Below are positions 32,942-41,332 of a DNA stretch of 41,332 nt, one piece after another (position 1 is the first letter of the stretch; each line of letters begins with the position of its first letter). The notes below the pieces were generated by a model. The model was not told the origin of the DNA, ran no database searches, and saw nothing but the letters and a program-made list of their open reading frames with translations. The DNA comes from Clostridia bacterium. GTDB taxonomy: Bacteria; Bacillota; Clostridia; Oscillospirales; CAG-272. A program made the translations under genes and the position numbers. The stretch is taken from assembly GCA_017411745.1 (NCBI GenBank), contig JAFQPM010000021.1, positions 135,460 through 176,791 on the forward strand. The letters run 5' to 3'.

Positions 32942-33868
32942 ATGAAGAGAAGAATTTTTACAGTTGTAACCTGTTTGGCTATGGCACTTATGATCGTGCT
33001 TGCCTTTGCTTCTTGCGATGCAAAAAGCGGCAACGGCTTTGCAGAGGACTATGAGTCTGCGCCGTCGATCAAGGACGACTCCTATCTTGACGTCGACCTC
33101 GGCGGCAACGGGATCGAGAACGACTCGGAATACGAGCGCAAGATAATCAAGACCGCAAACATATCCGCGCAGGCGACCGACTTTGACGAGGCCGTCAAAA
33201 TGATCGAGCAGCTTTGCATCGATCTCGGCGGATACATCGAAAGCTCCTCCGTGTCGGGCAAAAGCCTTACGAACAAAGGAACTTACCGCTACGCAAATTA
33301 TACTCTGCGTATTCCTGCACAAAGCTTTGACGGCTTCAACAAGGGCATCGACGGAATCGTCAACGTCACCTCCTCCTCAAGCTCGTCCGACGAGGTGACT
33401 TCTACCTATTACGACATAAAATCGCGCATTGAGGTGCTTGAGATGCAGAAGGAGTCGTTGCAGAAGCTTTACGATGAATACACGGAATACGGAAATATAA
33501 ACTATCTGCTTGAGCTTCAGGATAAGCTTTACGAGGTCATCTCGGAGATCGAGGCTTATGAAACACAGATACGCTTGTACGACAGCAAGGTTGCTTATTC
33601 CACCGTTCATCTCAATATCAGTGAGGTCAAGGAATACACCGAAGAAGATGAGGAGACCTTTGGAGAGGCTCTGTTAGGTGCTCTCACAGGCGGTTGGGAT
33701 TTCTTCCTTACAGTATGCCAGGGTATTCTTATCGTTTTCGTTGCTTGCCTTCCCTTCACGGTCTTCTGCGGTGTGGTCGCCGCTGTGATCGTATTTATCT
33801 GCGTATCCTCGGCAAAGAAAAAGCGCAAAAAGAAGCTTGAGGCACAGCAAGATCAGTACAAGCAGTAA
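32942..33868 (+). CDS. DUF4349 domain lipoprotein
   Basis: About 308 residues from the ATG at 32942. A lipoprotein signal (KRRIFTVVTCLAMALMIVLAFASC) puts the acylated cysteine near residue 25. The DUF4349 domain follows: KIIKTANISAQATDFDEAVKMIEQLCIDLGGYIESSSVSG near 60-100, RIPAQSFDGFNKGI near 120, then a coiled-coil-like stretch near 150-195. A membrane segment (GILIVFVACLPFTVFCGVVAAVIVFICVSS, about 250-282) and a Lys-rich cytosolic tail end the protein, so it is held at both ends. The frame opens at 32918, but family start and AAAGGA site favour 32942. An ECF-type promoter upstream suggests envelope-stress control, by inference. Confidence 0.88.
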   Translation: MKRRIFTVVTCLAMALMIVLAFASCDAKSGNGFAEDYESAPSIKDDSYLDVDLGGNGIENDSEYERKIIKTANISAQATDFDEAVKMIEQLCIDLGGYIESSSVSGKSLTNKGTYRYANYTLRIPAQSFDGFNKGIDGIVNVTSSSSSSDEVTSTYYDIKSRIEVLEMQKESLQKLYDEYTEYGNINYLLELQDKLYEVISEIEAYETQIRLYDSKVAYSTVHLNISEVKEYTEEDEETFGEALLGALTGGWDFFLTVCQGILIVFVACLPFTVFCGVVAAVIVFICVSSAKKKRKKKLEAQQDQYKQ

Positions 33869-33894
33869 GATCTTTGTCTTTTCCACGTTTCATC

Positions 33895-33923
33895 TTGACA
33901 TTCGACGAATAATTTGATATAAT
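33895..33923 (+). promoter_or_regulatory. Consensus promoter of the HAD phosphatase gene
   Basis: TTGACA, 17-nt spacer, TATAAT, both hexamers perfect, about 40 nt before the start region. Confidence 0.88.
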
Positions 33924-33969
33924 TTGTCCGTCGGAGCGTCGCTCTGAATACCACAAGGAAATGATGAAA

Positions 33970-34794
33970 ATGGAAACGAAATATATTTTTCTTGACGTTG
34001 ACGGAACGCTCGTCAATTTTATGGGTGAGATACCCGAGTCCGCCGTTTGTGCGCTGAAAAAGGCACAGGCAAACGGTCACAAAATCATGCTTGCTACGGG
34101 CAGACAGAAGTCACAGATACACAAATTCTTGTTTGAAAAGATAGATTTTGACGGTATGGTCGCTTCGTCGGGCGCGTACATCGAATACGGCGGTAAGGTG
34201 ATATTCGAAAGCCGTCCGTCGCGCGAAAAGCTATCGGAAATGATAGATTTTTTCGACAAGTATAAGATCCCGTATTTTTTGCAGAGCACCGATCGCTTGA
34301 TCGCTTTGAGGCGGTGCTACGACCAGATATATGCTCATTTTGAGTCCGAAGGTGCGGGCAAGGTCACACTTGACAGCGTTTTCGGAAACACCGAGATCAT
34401 TGAAGACCCCAAGGCGCTCGAGTGTGTTGAAAAAGCCGCTTATTACTATTCCCCTCTCTCTATCGATGAGGTCAGAGCCGAGCTTGGCGATTATTATTAC
34501 GTCGTCAGCTACAGTCTTGGCTCGGGGCAGAGTCTTTATCACGGCGAGATAACCTTTGACGGAGTCAACAAGGCGGTAGGCATCGAAAAATTCATGGCGG
34601 CGGTAGGTGCGCCGATGAAAAATTCTATCGCCGTGGGCGATAGCGGAAACGATCTTGAGATGATCAAGGCGGCGGGAGTCGGCGTTTGTATGGGAAACGG
34701 CTCTGATGACGTCAAGGCGGCGGCTGATCTTGTTACTACTCACATTAATGACGATGGTATTTACAATGCTTTTGTCAAGTTGGGGTTGATTTAA
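33970..34794 (+). CDS. Cof-type HAD-IIB family phosphatase
   Basis: A cytosolic Mg-dependent phosphatase of about 274 residues acting on small phosphorylated metabolites; substrates of Cof-type enzymes include sugar phosphates and cofactor intermediates. Motif I is FLDVDGTLVN (DxDxT) near the N-terminus, motif II ATGRQ near 38, the C2-type cap lies between, and motif IV is VGDSGNDLEMIKAAGVGVCMGNGSD near 218-242. ATG codons at 33961, 33964 and 33970 are in frame; AAGGA spacing (1, 4 and 10 nt) and the family N-terminus favour 33970, with 33964 possible. Transcribed alone from a consensus promoter and ended by a strong terminator. Confidence 0.93.
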   Translation: METKYIFLDVDGTLVNFMGEIPESAVCALKKAQANGHKIMLATGRQKSQIHKFLFEKIDFDGMVASSGAYIEYGGKVIFESRPSREKLSEMIDFFDKYKIPYFLQSTDRLIALRRCYDQIYAHFESEGAGKVTLDSVFGNTEIIEDPKALECVEKAAYYYSPLSIDEVRAELGDYYYVVSYSLGSGQSLYHGEITFDGVNKAVGIEKFMAAVGAPMKNSIAVGDSGNDLEMIKAAGVGVCMGNGSDDVKAAADLVTTHINDDGIYNAFVKLGLI

Positions 34795-34798
34795 TAAT

Positions 34799-34831
34799 AA
34801 AAAACCGAGTGCTATGCACTCGGTTTTTTTG
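34799..34831 (+). terminator. Intrinsic terminator after the HAD phosphatase gene
   Basis: AAAACCGAGTGC (34801-34812) and GCACTCGGTTTT (34816-34827), 3-nt loop, T-run of seven. It starts 6 nt after the stop codon. Confidence 0.93.
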
Positions 34832-34860
34832 CTTTTGTTTATTCAACGAATTACTGCGAG

Positions 34861-34889
34861 GTTGGCCGCCGTGAAACACGGCGGTCAAC
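34861..34889 (-). terminator. Strong hairpin downstream of the 1721-residue protein gene
   Basis: GTTGGCCGCCGTG (34861-34873) and CACGGCGGTCAAC (34877-34889) form a 13-bp stem with one G-T and a 3-nt loop, about 52 nt past the stop. The minus strand has no U-run, so it may protect the 3' end rather than terminate by itself. Confidence 0.5.
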
Positions 34890-34940
34890 TTCTCATCATT
34901 TTTTGTATGACAAATATTGATTGCTTTTGCTTTTTAGTGA

Positions 34941-37900
34941 TTATCCAACCAACAAGCTACGCAGCAAAACAATATCAAGAACTGTGATGTATCCGTCGCT
35001 ATTTATATCAGCAGCTACTTCGTCAATTACTACATTGTATCCGCCTGCGATATAACGTCTCAGAGTTATTACATCGACAACATTTACTATGCCGTCATCG
35101 TTTACATCTCCGATAAGATCGGCTACGGTGATCGATCCGTTTTCAATTTGGATATCAATCGTTTCCAAATTGCCATTTATCATATTGCCGTACGTATAGG
35201 AAGCACTGATATCATAGACCATTCCCATATCTGCATCTTCGGGTACTGCAAACGTAAGAACAAGAATCGTTCCATTGCTGTAGTCGGCCGTCATACCATC
35301 CCACACGAAAGTGCAGGAATTTGCAAAGACTGAAGGCTTTGTCAAGCTGAGGCTGCTCCATGCAATTCCCACCTCCGCATTTATCAATGTGAGCGCGGGG
35401 TTATAATTGAGTGTAAGTGCCGCACCGCGAATACCAGGGGTGTTCTGAATATCAATAGTTACTCTGACAATGCTGCCTGCTTCTGCTTCAACATTGGAAA
35501 TTACTATTTTTGCAAGAGAAGGTATAACCTTTGTTTCCAGAACAGTGTGACATTCCGTACACTCTCTGTGACCGCTACCCGTCTGAACTTCTGTGGGCTC
35601 AATGTCTACGATCCAGTCGCTTTCAATATGATCAGATACGGGAGGAATTTCTTCGCTTTCAACACCCTCATGACAAACCAAACATTCCTTGTACTGAATT
35701 CCTGCAACGCAGGTTGCGGGAGTGAGTACGATCCAATCACTCGGGATGTGCTCTGCATATCCCGTCTGCTCGATCTTGACGTCTCCGCAAACGCAGGTAT
35801 AAACGATCTCGCCCATATTTATACAAGTTGCTTCGGTTCGAGAAGTCTCAACGTGGTTATGACCAAGAGAAGTTACGATATCGGCCTTATATTCGTAAGA
35901 GCAAAGCTCACAAACATAGAGCGTGTATCCATTCTCTTCGCAAGTGGGTGCTACGGTTTCAACCAACTCATAACTATGCTCGCAAGAACTTGACATATAG
36001 ACCATATAAGTCAGAAGATCGTCAAACGCATACTTTGAATAGTTGGTGACCATATCGTAATGATCTCTTACATAGAAGTATTCCCAAGTAAGTCCCGTTG
36101 CGATAACGATACCGTCGCCAAGCGCGTACTCGATAAGCGTAGGATTACCGTTGGCATCACGAAGGATAATATCAGTTCCCTCAGGAAGAGTTTCTCTGTC
36201 GAAGTAAGTATGGCTACAATAATTACCCTTGAGAAGCTCATCTCTGAGGCTTCTGTTGTCGGTATATATACCCGTTACGATGGGGTGCAGCTCGTTTACG
36301 ACATAATTGTGTACGCTGTAATAATTGGAGGAGGTTACTCCACCCGGGAGTGTATGCGTAAGAGATCCGCCACTCCAGCCCTCGTCACAAGCTCCGTAGA
36401 TAAGATTTCCGCCTGCTCTGACGTAGTTTTCAAGCTTATCCGCGTTAGCGGCAAGTCTTTGATACATAGCGGACGACTGGTCATTTGCTATGAATACGAC
36501 TCCGTACTGAGAAAGGTCTATGGTTGCGAGGGCACTCGTATTGATAATATTATAGGAGGATACGACGCCTCTTTCCTTAAGCGCTTCGAGCAGTGCCGTG
36601 TTTACGTCGTCTGCCCAAGGAAGCGAATCCTGAATGAGAAGCACGGACGAATTCTTAAGCACGGGAGTAAGTGCGGGAATGACTATCGAATAGCTGTCAG
36701 AGCAGTATGTACAAGTGTACGTAATGCGTCCTTCAACGTCAACCTGAGCTTCAATTCTCGAAGACTCAACGTAGTTGTGCATTCCTTCGAAATATTCGTA
36801 ATATTGATCTCCGCAATTAGCGCAGGTATATTCAATATATCCGTCTGTATCGCAGGCCGCGTCCTGTCTGTCGGTAATCGAGTAATTATGGCTACCGTGA
36901 ATAACGGTCGATCTCTCATAGTTGCATCCGTCGTTCATGCAACGGTCAACTATAAGTCCGTCGGTCGTACAGGTGACTTGGATTTCAACGATCGATTCAA
37001 TATTATGACCGAGTGCGCGTACGATCTCTACTCTCGTTGCTCCGCACTCGCAGATATAATTGATTCTGCCGTCGGTCGTACAGGTTGCTTCGGTGCGGGA
37101 GGTTTCTGTGAACGTATGAGTGTGATATCCTGAATTATTGTAGTTATACAAATGAATCAAAATGTCATCATAGCCCTCAAAGAAAGGCCAATTATTACTA
37201 TATGCACATTCAAACGTCAATCCAGAAACCACTACAAGTCCCTGACCGTACTCAAATTCTATCAAGGTTGCCATTCCTGATCCATCCGTCAAAATAACAT
37301 TGGTATTATCGGGATAATTGGTAAAGTAGTTATGGCTGATCGATGAACCGTACATATCATCGTTCTGTAAGACTCGATTGTTGGAATATATACCGGTTAT
37401 CATAGGATGAGTATTATCAACTATGTAGTTTCTATCGTAAGAGTTTCTCACTGATGTAATACCAAACGGGAAACTGTAATATGTTCCGGAGGTATGACCT
37501 GCAGTGTCTGCCGCCAAAAATACAGAGCCGCCGCTTTGAGCATATTCAGCTAAAGTGTCTATCGGAATATTATTATAGAATGACTGCTCCTGATCGGCTG
37601 CCAATATAACAAGCGAATAATCATACATATCAACGTTTCCGACTGCTAAATCATATGAAGAATATTTATCATATCCTTCGATAACACCTGCGTCAACCAA
37701 GCGCTGCAACGTAGCCGAATTCGCATAGCTACCCCAAGGGAAAATGTCCTCAACCAACAGTACTTTTCCACCACGGACCGCGCCACAACGCGTACATACA
37801 CTATCTATATAGTTGTGTCCAAGCTTGGGTGTAATAACCTCATTATAGCTGTCATTACAAAGCGTACAAACGTAAGTTCCGATACCGTCATTAGTGCAAT

Positions 37901-40106
37901 CTGCCTCGGTCGAGCTCTGAAGCGCGTAATTGTGATCGCAATAAATCTCGATGGTTTCAACATGGAAGGTGTAGTAGCCGTTGTTGTAGGCTCTGATATA
38001 ATAGGTCGTGTTTGCCTCACATACATAGCTGATGCTGAAATTCCAGTCATATCCACCGTCGTGATCAAACACCAGGGAATTTCCGTAAGAATCACAAAGC
38101 TCTGCGTAAGGATCGCCCGAATAATCGGTAGAGTAAAATCGATACTCTCCGCTTGCCGTGGGAGTGAAGCTGAAATAGACGTAGCCTGAGTCATCGACGT
38201 AAATGCCATCTCCCGATACGACAACTGTGGCATCGGCAAAGATATGTTCCCCGCAGTTAGTACAATGGCCGTTTTCATAGTAATGGCCGTATGCGTATTC
38301 ATATATGTCCTCGTAGCTGTCGCCACATCTTGTGCAAGCATATACCTCAACGCCGTTGCTTACGCAATCTGCTGTAGTCGTACTCTGCAGAACATAGTCG
38401 TGACCGAGTGCCCACTCCACTACCTCATCGTAACTATCGTTACACTTAGAACAAACGTAGGTTGCTACGCCGTCATTGTCACAATCGGCCGTGGTCGTAC
38501 TCTGCAAAACATAGTCATGGTCACAATACAGCTCGATCGTATAGACGTTCAAAGTATAGGATCCAGTAGAGGATGAGCTGTAAAAATAAGCTTTAATGTA
38601 ATATGTAGTGTTGGCGACACAATCATAGGTAATGCTAAAGTTACTGCCGTTGCCACCATCATCGTTGCGAACGAGTTCTATTCCATTCTCATCCAACAAC
38701 GCGCCATACGTATCGTCTGCGTTGTTCGAAGAATAGAACTGATAAAGACCGCTACACGTCGGAACAAACTCATAGTATACGGCACCGCCAGCGACATCGA
38801 TTTGTACCGAAGTTGTCGAATCTGCCACGATCGTACCTGTAACGGGGACTATATGTTCTCCACAGACAGTACATATTCCGCTTACATAATTGTGATTGAG
38901 TGCAGGAATAATCTCCCTCTGAATTCTTTCACAAAGTATGCATGTGCGTACGATCTCTCCATCTGCCGTACAGGTTGCTTCGGTACGAGAGGTCTCTTCA
39001 TACGAGTGAACGTGAGGGGTATAGCCGCCTTCGCCAAATCCCTGAAGAACCGGATAATCATCTTCTCTGAATTCCCAAACGGTGTCAAAGTCCCAGCCGA
39101 GATTGCTTTCTATCCAAGATTGGGATTGGAAATTGGATGCATCCGTGCTATAATTATGGTAGCAATTTGATACCAATGCCTCTTTCGAGAAGTAATAGCT
39201 TGAGCTGCTGCTTGTTACAGTTCCCGAGAAAAAGCTGTCAGAAATATCAACGCTGTTTATATCGCATCCGGTAAATCCTGCCGCAACCTTAACCGTTGAG
39301 CTGTTTCCTTCACCGGTTTCTACTATATCTCCTCTAACGTAACAATTTACGATAGTAAGCGAGCCGCTATACGTTCCGCCGACAAGACCTGCACAATGTC
39401 CTCCGCCTTCAATATCTACTATTGCATAGCAATTTTCGACCTGCGTGCTGTTGCCACCAAGACCCAACAAGCCTCCGAAGCTTGCCGGGTTTGAGGTTGA
39501 GGTGCCGCCGAACTCGACATTGGTGCTACATACACGAATGGTTGAGCGTTCAGCCGCTCCGGCAATACCGCCGCAATTATTTCTATATGACAGGACCTGA
39601 TCTATATAGACGTTATCTACGTTCAGGTTCTCAACGGTAGCGCCATTGAGTGCGCCAAACAATCCGCTAAAGGAAGTATCGTTGTTCGTGATAGAAACGT
39701 TACTTACCGTATAATAATCTCCGTTGAAATTACCTGCGAAATAGCCGAATTGAGCTTCCCAACTGGAGTTCTGCTGAGTTCCTTTGCCAATCGGAACCCA
39801 TTCGCGTCCTGCCAAATCTATGTCGTTTCCAAGATGGATCGTCTTATTCCCAAAGGTGTTTCCGTTATTTACAAGATATGCCAGACCCGCAAGTTCCTCT
39901 GCAGTATAAATGATAAATTCGGTATCATAATCATTGTACCAAGAGGTATCGGTCGTACCGTCCCACAAATCAGCTGTATTCTCTGCAGGAGTTTCCGCAT
40001 TAACAGTAAGAAGTGTCAACGAAGGCATTGATCCCAACATCATACAAATGACTACCAAAAAAGACACTATCTTTTTGAATACAGACTTTTGATTAAAAGT
40101 ATTCAT
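34941..40106 (-). CDS. Large secreted multidomain protein with GLUG repeats, CxxC repeats, cohesin and dockerin
   Basis: A 1721-residue exported protein. Signal peptide about 1-37 (ending TVNA). Residues about 45-360 hold GLUG-type beta-helix repeats (GYFAGNFNGDYYTVSNVSI, FSGLFGALNGATVENLNV, FGGLLGLGGNSTQVENCY). CxxC/His-containing repeats recur (CTADGEIVRTCILC, CTVCGEH, CSKC, CTRC). Two PPC-like beta domains lie near 423-525 and 625-725. Two related alpha/beta domains (KVLLVEDIFPWG near 780-992; SVLLIQDSLPWAD near 1154-1369) resemble glutamine-amidotransferase-like folds. A cohesin-like domain (about 1531-1655) and a type I dockerin with two Ca-loop repeats (GDVNDDGIVNVVDV and ADINSDGYITVLDI, about 1661-1721) end it. 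No catalytic domain for glycans is recognised. AAGGAG precedes the ATG; the gene starts 17 nt after the upstream cohesin gene, so they form an operon. Confidence 0.88.
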   Translation of the reverse strand: MNTFNQKSVFKKIVSFLVVICMMLGSMPSLTLLTVNAETPAENTADLWDGTTDTSWYNDYDTEFIIYTAEELAGLAYLVNNGNTFGNKTIHLGNDIDLAGREWVPIGKGTQQNSSWEAQFGYFAGNFNGDYYTVSNVSITNNDTSFSGLFGALNGATVENLNVDNVYIDQVLSYRNNCGGIAGAAERSTIRVCSTNVEFGGTSTSNPASFGGLLGLGGNSTQVENCYAIVDIEGGGHCAGLVGGTYSGSLTIVNCYVRGDIVETGEGNSSTVKVAAGFTGCDINSVDISDSFFSGTVTSSSSSYYFSKEALVSNCYHNYSTDASNFQSQSWIESNLGWDFDTVWEFREDDYPVLQGFGEGGYTPHVHSYEETSRTEATCTADGEIVRTCILCERIQREIIPALNHNYVSGICTVCGEHIVPVTGTIVADSTTSVQIDVAGGAVYYEFVPTCSGLYQFYSSNNADDTYGALLDENGIELVRNDDGGNGSNFSITYDCVANTTYYIKAYFYSSSSTGSYTLNVYTIELYCDHDYVLQSTTTADCDNDGVATYVCSKCNDSYDEVVEWALGHDYVLQSTTTADCVSNGVEVYACTRCGDSYEDIYEYAYGHYYENGHCTNCGEHIFADATVVVSGDGIYVDDSGYVYFSFTPTASGEYRFYSTDYSGDPYAELCDSYGNSLVFDHDGGYDWNFSISYVCEANTTYYIRAYNNGYYTFHVETIEIYCDHNYALQSSTEADCTNDGIGTYVCTLCNDSYNEVITPKLGHNYIDSVCTRCGAVRGGKVLLVEDIFPWGSYANSATLQRLVDAGVIEGYDKYSSYDLAVGNVDMYDYSLVILAADQEQSFYNNIPIDTLAEYAQSGGSVFLAADTAGHTSGTYYSFPFGITSVRNSYDRNYIVDNTHPMITGIYSNNRVLQNDDMYGSSISHNYFTNYPDNTNVILTDGSGMATLIEFEYGQGLVVVSGLTFECAYSNNWPFFEGYDDILIHLYNYNNSGYHTHTFTETSRTEATCTTDGRINYICECGATRVEIVRALGHNIESIVEIQVTCTTDGLIVDRCMNDGCNYERSTVIHGSHNYSITDRQDAACDTDGYIEYTCANCGDQYYEYFEGMHNYVESSRIEAQVDVEGRITYTCTYCSDSYSIVIPALTPVLKNSSVLLIQDSLPWADDVNTALLEALKERGVVSSYNIINTSALATIDLSQYGVVFIANDQSSAMYQRLAANADKLENYVRAGGNLIYGACDEGWSGGSLTHTLPGGVTSSNYYSVHNYVVNELHPIVTGIYTDNRSLRDELLKGNYCSHTYFDRETLPEGTDIILRDANGNPTLIEYALGDGIVIATGLTWEYFYVRDHYDMVTNYSKYAFDDLLTYMVYMSSSCEHSYELVETVAPTCEENGYTLYVCELCSYEYKADIVTSLGHNHVETSRTEATCINMGEIVYTCVCGDVKIEQTGYAEHIPSDWIVLTPATCVAGIQYKECLVCHEGVESEEIPPVSDHIESDWIVDIEPTEVQTGSGHRECTECHTVLETKVIPSLAKIVISNVEAEAGSIVRVTIDIQNTPGIRGAALTLNYNPALTLINAEVGIAWSSLSLTKPSVFANSCTFVWDGMTADYSNGTILVLTFAVPEDADMGMVYDISASYTYGNMINGNLETIDIQIENGSITVADLIGDVNDDGIVNVVDVITLRRYIAGGYNVVIDEVAADINSDGYITVLDIVLLRSLLVG

Positions 40107-40123
40107 ATCTGTTTCTCCTTGCT

Positions 40124-41332
40124 TTAGTTATTTTTTACCACGATCTTACCACCCGTGATGATCAAAGAAACGGGGTTCAGATCGTTATCAAAAGCGCTTA
40201 CATTTAGTATGATGCTATAGACTCCTTCGGGGGCACTCGAAGATACATTGAACGTGAGAATCAGCATTTCACCGTTTTTAATATCTTTATCTTCGATCTT
40301 TTCAGAATCCCACAAAAACGTGCATCCGCTATTCAGATTGCTTGGTTCAGTAAATGTCAATGCCTCCAATGCATTTCCGCTTTCTGCATCTGTTAACGTT
40401 AAAAACTCCGAGCTGTATTGAACGGTTATTGTCAGTCCCGTTATTCCGGGATTATTCCTTATCGATACCGCAAAAGAAACTTGAGTTTCTCCGGAAGCTG
40501 CTTCTACAGAAGGAAGTGTTATCGCGGAATTTCCTTTGTTTTCATCGTTTCCGGGAGTTGTTACAGCTCCGCAGATCGAACAATGAATGTCTGTCGTGCA
40601 GTCGCCATCGTCGGCTTCGGGGATATGTGCTGCAAAATCTCCATACTCGGTTCCGCAGATTTCGCAAACTGCTTTATTGATGCAGGTTGCTTCGCCGCCC
40701 GTATGGGTCGCGTTGCCGGGAGTCGTTACCGTTCCGCAGGACGAACAAAGAATGTCGGTCGTGCAGTCGCCGTCGTCTGCCTCGGGGATATGTGCTGCAA
40801 ATTCGCCGTATTCGGTTCCGCAATTCTCACATTTTGCTTTTTCAGTGCAGGTCGCTTCGCCGCCCGTATGGGTCGCGTTGCCGGGAGTCGTTACCGCTCC
40901 GCAGGACGAACAATGAATGTCGGTCGTGCAGTCGCCGTCGTCGGCTTCGGGGATGTGTGCTGCAAGTTCTCCGTACTCAGTTCCGCAGATTTCGCAAATT
41001 GCTTTATTGGTACAGGTCGCCTCGCCGCCCGTATGGGCTGTGTTCTCCGTTACTGCTCCGCAGATCGAACAATGAATGTCTGTCGTGCAGTCGCCGTCGT
41101 CGGCTTCGGGGATATGTGCTGCAAAATCTCCATACTCGGTTCCGCAGATTTCGCAAACTGCTTTATTGATGCAGGTTGCTTCGCCGCCCGTATGGGCTGT
41201 GTTCTCCGTTACAGCTCCGCAGATCGAACAATGAATGTCTGTCGTGCAGTCGCCGTCGTCGGCTTCGGGGATATGTGCTGCAAAATCTCCATACTCGGTT
41301 CCGCAGATTTCGCAAACTGCTTTATTGATGCA
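40124..41332 (-). CDS. Secreted cohesin protein with tandem CxxC repeats, 5' end beyond the window
   Basis: The frame is open from the right edge (codon TGC at 41330-41332) to a TAA at 40124, about 402 residues; the true start is outside. Five tandem units of 53-55 residues are visible, each with two CxxC pairs (CEICG, CSICG) and a HIPEADDGDC segment; the units end near 40560. A cohesin-like domain (about 40124-40525: SAITLPSVEAASGETQVSFAVSIRNN..., FTLWD-type strands, IITGGKIVVKNN) closes the protein without a dockerin. The repeat could be a zinc-ribbon-like spacer; that is inference. It lies upstream of and in operon with the 1721-residue protein. An ATG at 40369 is internal, not the start. 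Confidence 0.85.
   Translation of the reverse strand, partial: CINKAVCEICGTEYGDFAAHIPEADDGDCTTDIHCSICGAVTENTAHTGGEATCINKAVCEICGTEYGDFAAHIPEADDGDCTTDIHCSICGAVTENTAHTGGEATCTNKAICEICGTEYGELAAHIPEADDGDCTTDIHCSSCGAVTTPGNATHTGGEATCTEKAKCENCGTEYGEFAAHIPEADDGDCTTDILCSSCGTVTTPGNATHTGGEATCINKAVCEICGTEYGDFAAHIPEADDGDCTTDIHCSICGAVTTPGNDENKGNSAITLPSVEAASGETQVSFAVSIRNNPGITGLTITVQYSSEFLTLTDAESGNALEALTFTEPSNLNSGCTFLWDSEKIEDKDIKNGEMLILTFNVSSSAPEGVYSIILNVSAFDNDLNPVSLIITGGKIVVKNN
40560..41332 (-). repeat. Tandem 159-165-bp coding repeats
   Basis: Units start at 40682, 40847, 41012, 41171 and run past the edge (periods 165, 165, 159, 159 bp). The units at 41012-41170 and 41171-41329 differ at only about four or five bases, and much of the 40560-40680 unit is nearly identical to them, which indicates recent duplication or gene conversion. 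Confidence 0.88.

Noticed and set aside
36060..37133. A 357-residue plus-strand frame inside the 1721-residue protein gene
   Set aside because: The opposite strand encodes clear repeats and domains; the frame has no start signal or recognisable motif.
40560..41332. Regular repeats that could be taken for a CRISPR array
   Set aside because: Units of 159-165 bp with no short repeat-unique spacer pattern; they are in frame and encode CxxC protein repeats.

Overview
The window reads as chromosomal DNA of an anaerobic, endospore-lineage Firmicute (class Clostridia), probably an uncultured gut or rumen member. The grounds are spore-associated genes (yqfC, yqfD, a ylbJ-like gene), a T-box-controlled valS, a yqfC-yqfD-phoH-ybeY-era-recO cluster, strong Shine-Dalgarno sites, TTGACA-N17-TATAAT promoters, and cohesin/dockerin surface proteins. 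No species can be named from sequence alone.

Layout. 1-9.1 kb (all minus strand): pgi, a D-Ala-D-Ala carboxypeptidase, a DUF5662 gene with a PHP phosphoesterase, then uvrB-uvrA. 9.3-11.1 kb: a blasticidin-S-deaminase-like cytidine deaminase, a small lipoprotein and a DUF308-type membrane protein. 11.1-14.5 kb: ptsH, uvrC, rsmD, coaD. 14.6-19.1 kb: an apparent five-gene operon that starts with rimM-trmD and continues into an O-antigen-ligase-like polytopic protein and two DUF4330-type single-span proteins. 19.3-20.3 kb (plus): yajC and a TIGR04086 membrane protein. 20.7-25.5 kb (minus): recO, era, ybeY, phoH, yqfD, yqfC. 25.6-26.7 kb (plus): a ylbJ-like gene. 26.8-27.7 kb (minus): a small membrane protein and a tRNA-Thr(GGT) locus triplicated in tandem, with two degenerate copies. 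27.7-34.8 kb (plus): a T-box leader, valS, a serine hydrolase, a DUF4349 lipoprotein and a Cof-type HAD phosphatase. 34.9-41.3 kb (minus): two adjacent secreted proteins with cohesin domains. One is complete (1721 aa, ending in a dockerin); the other runs off the right edge and carries tandem CxxC repeats.

The most interesting unexplained structure is a pair of about 130-nt elements at 20295-20424 and 28071-28203. They fold into the same three-helix shape, share conserved unpaired segments and differ by compensatory changes in the helices. One follows the TIGR04086 gene; the other sits between the valS T-box terminator and the valS start codon. This looks like a structured-RNA or palindromic repeat family. 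Other points of note are two hairpins that combine a terminator-like U-run with the downstream Shine-Dalgarno, an apparent ECF-sigma promoter whose -10 lies in the left arm of a terminator, and the glycan-type genes attached to rimM-trmD. All family names are from recognisable motifs read by eye; no database search was possible.
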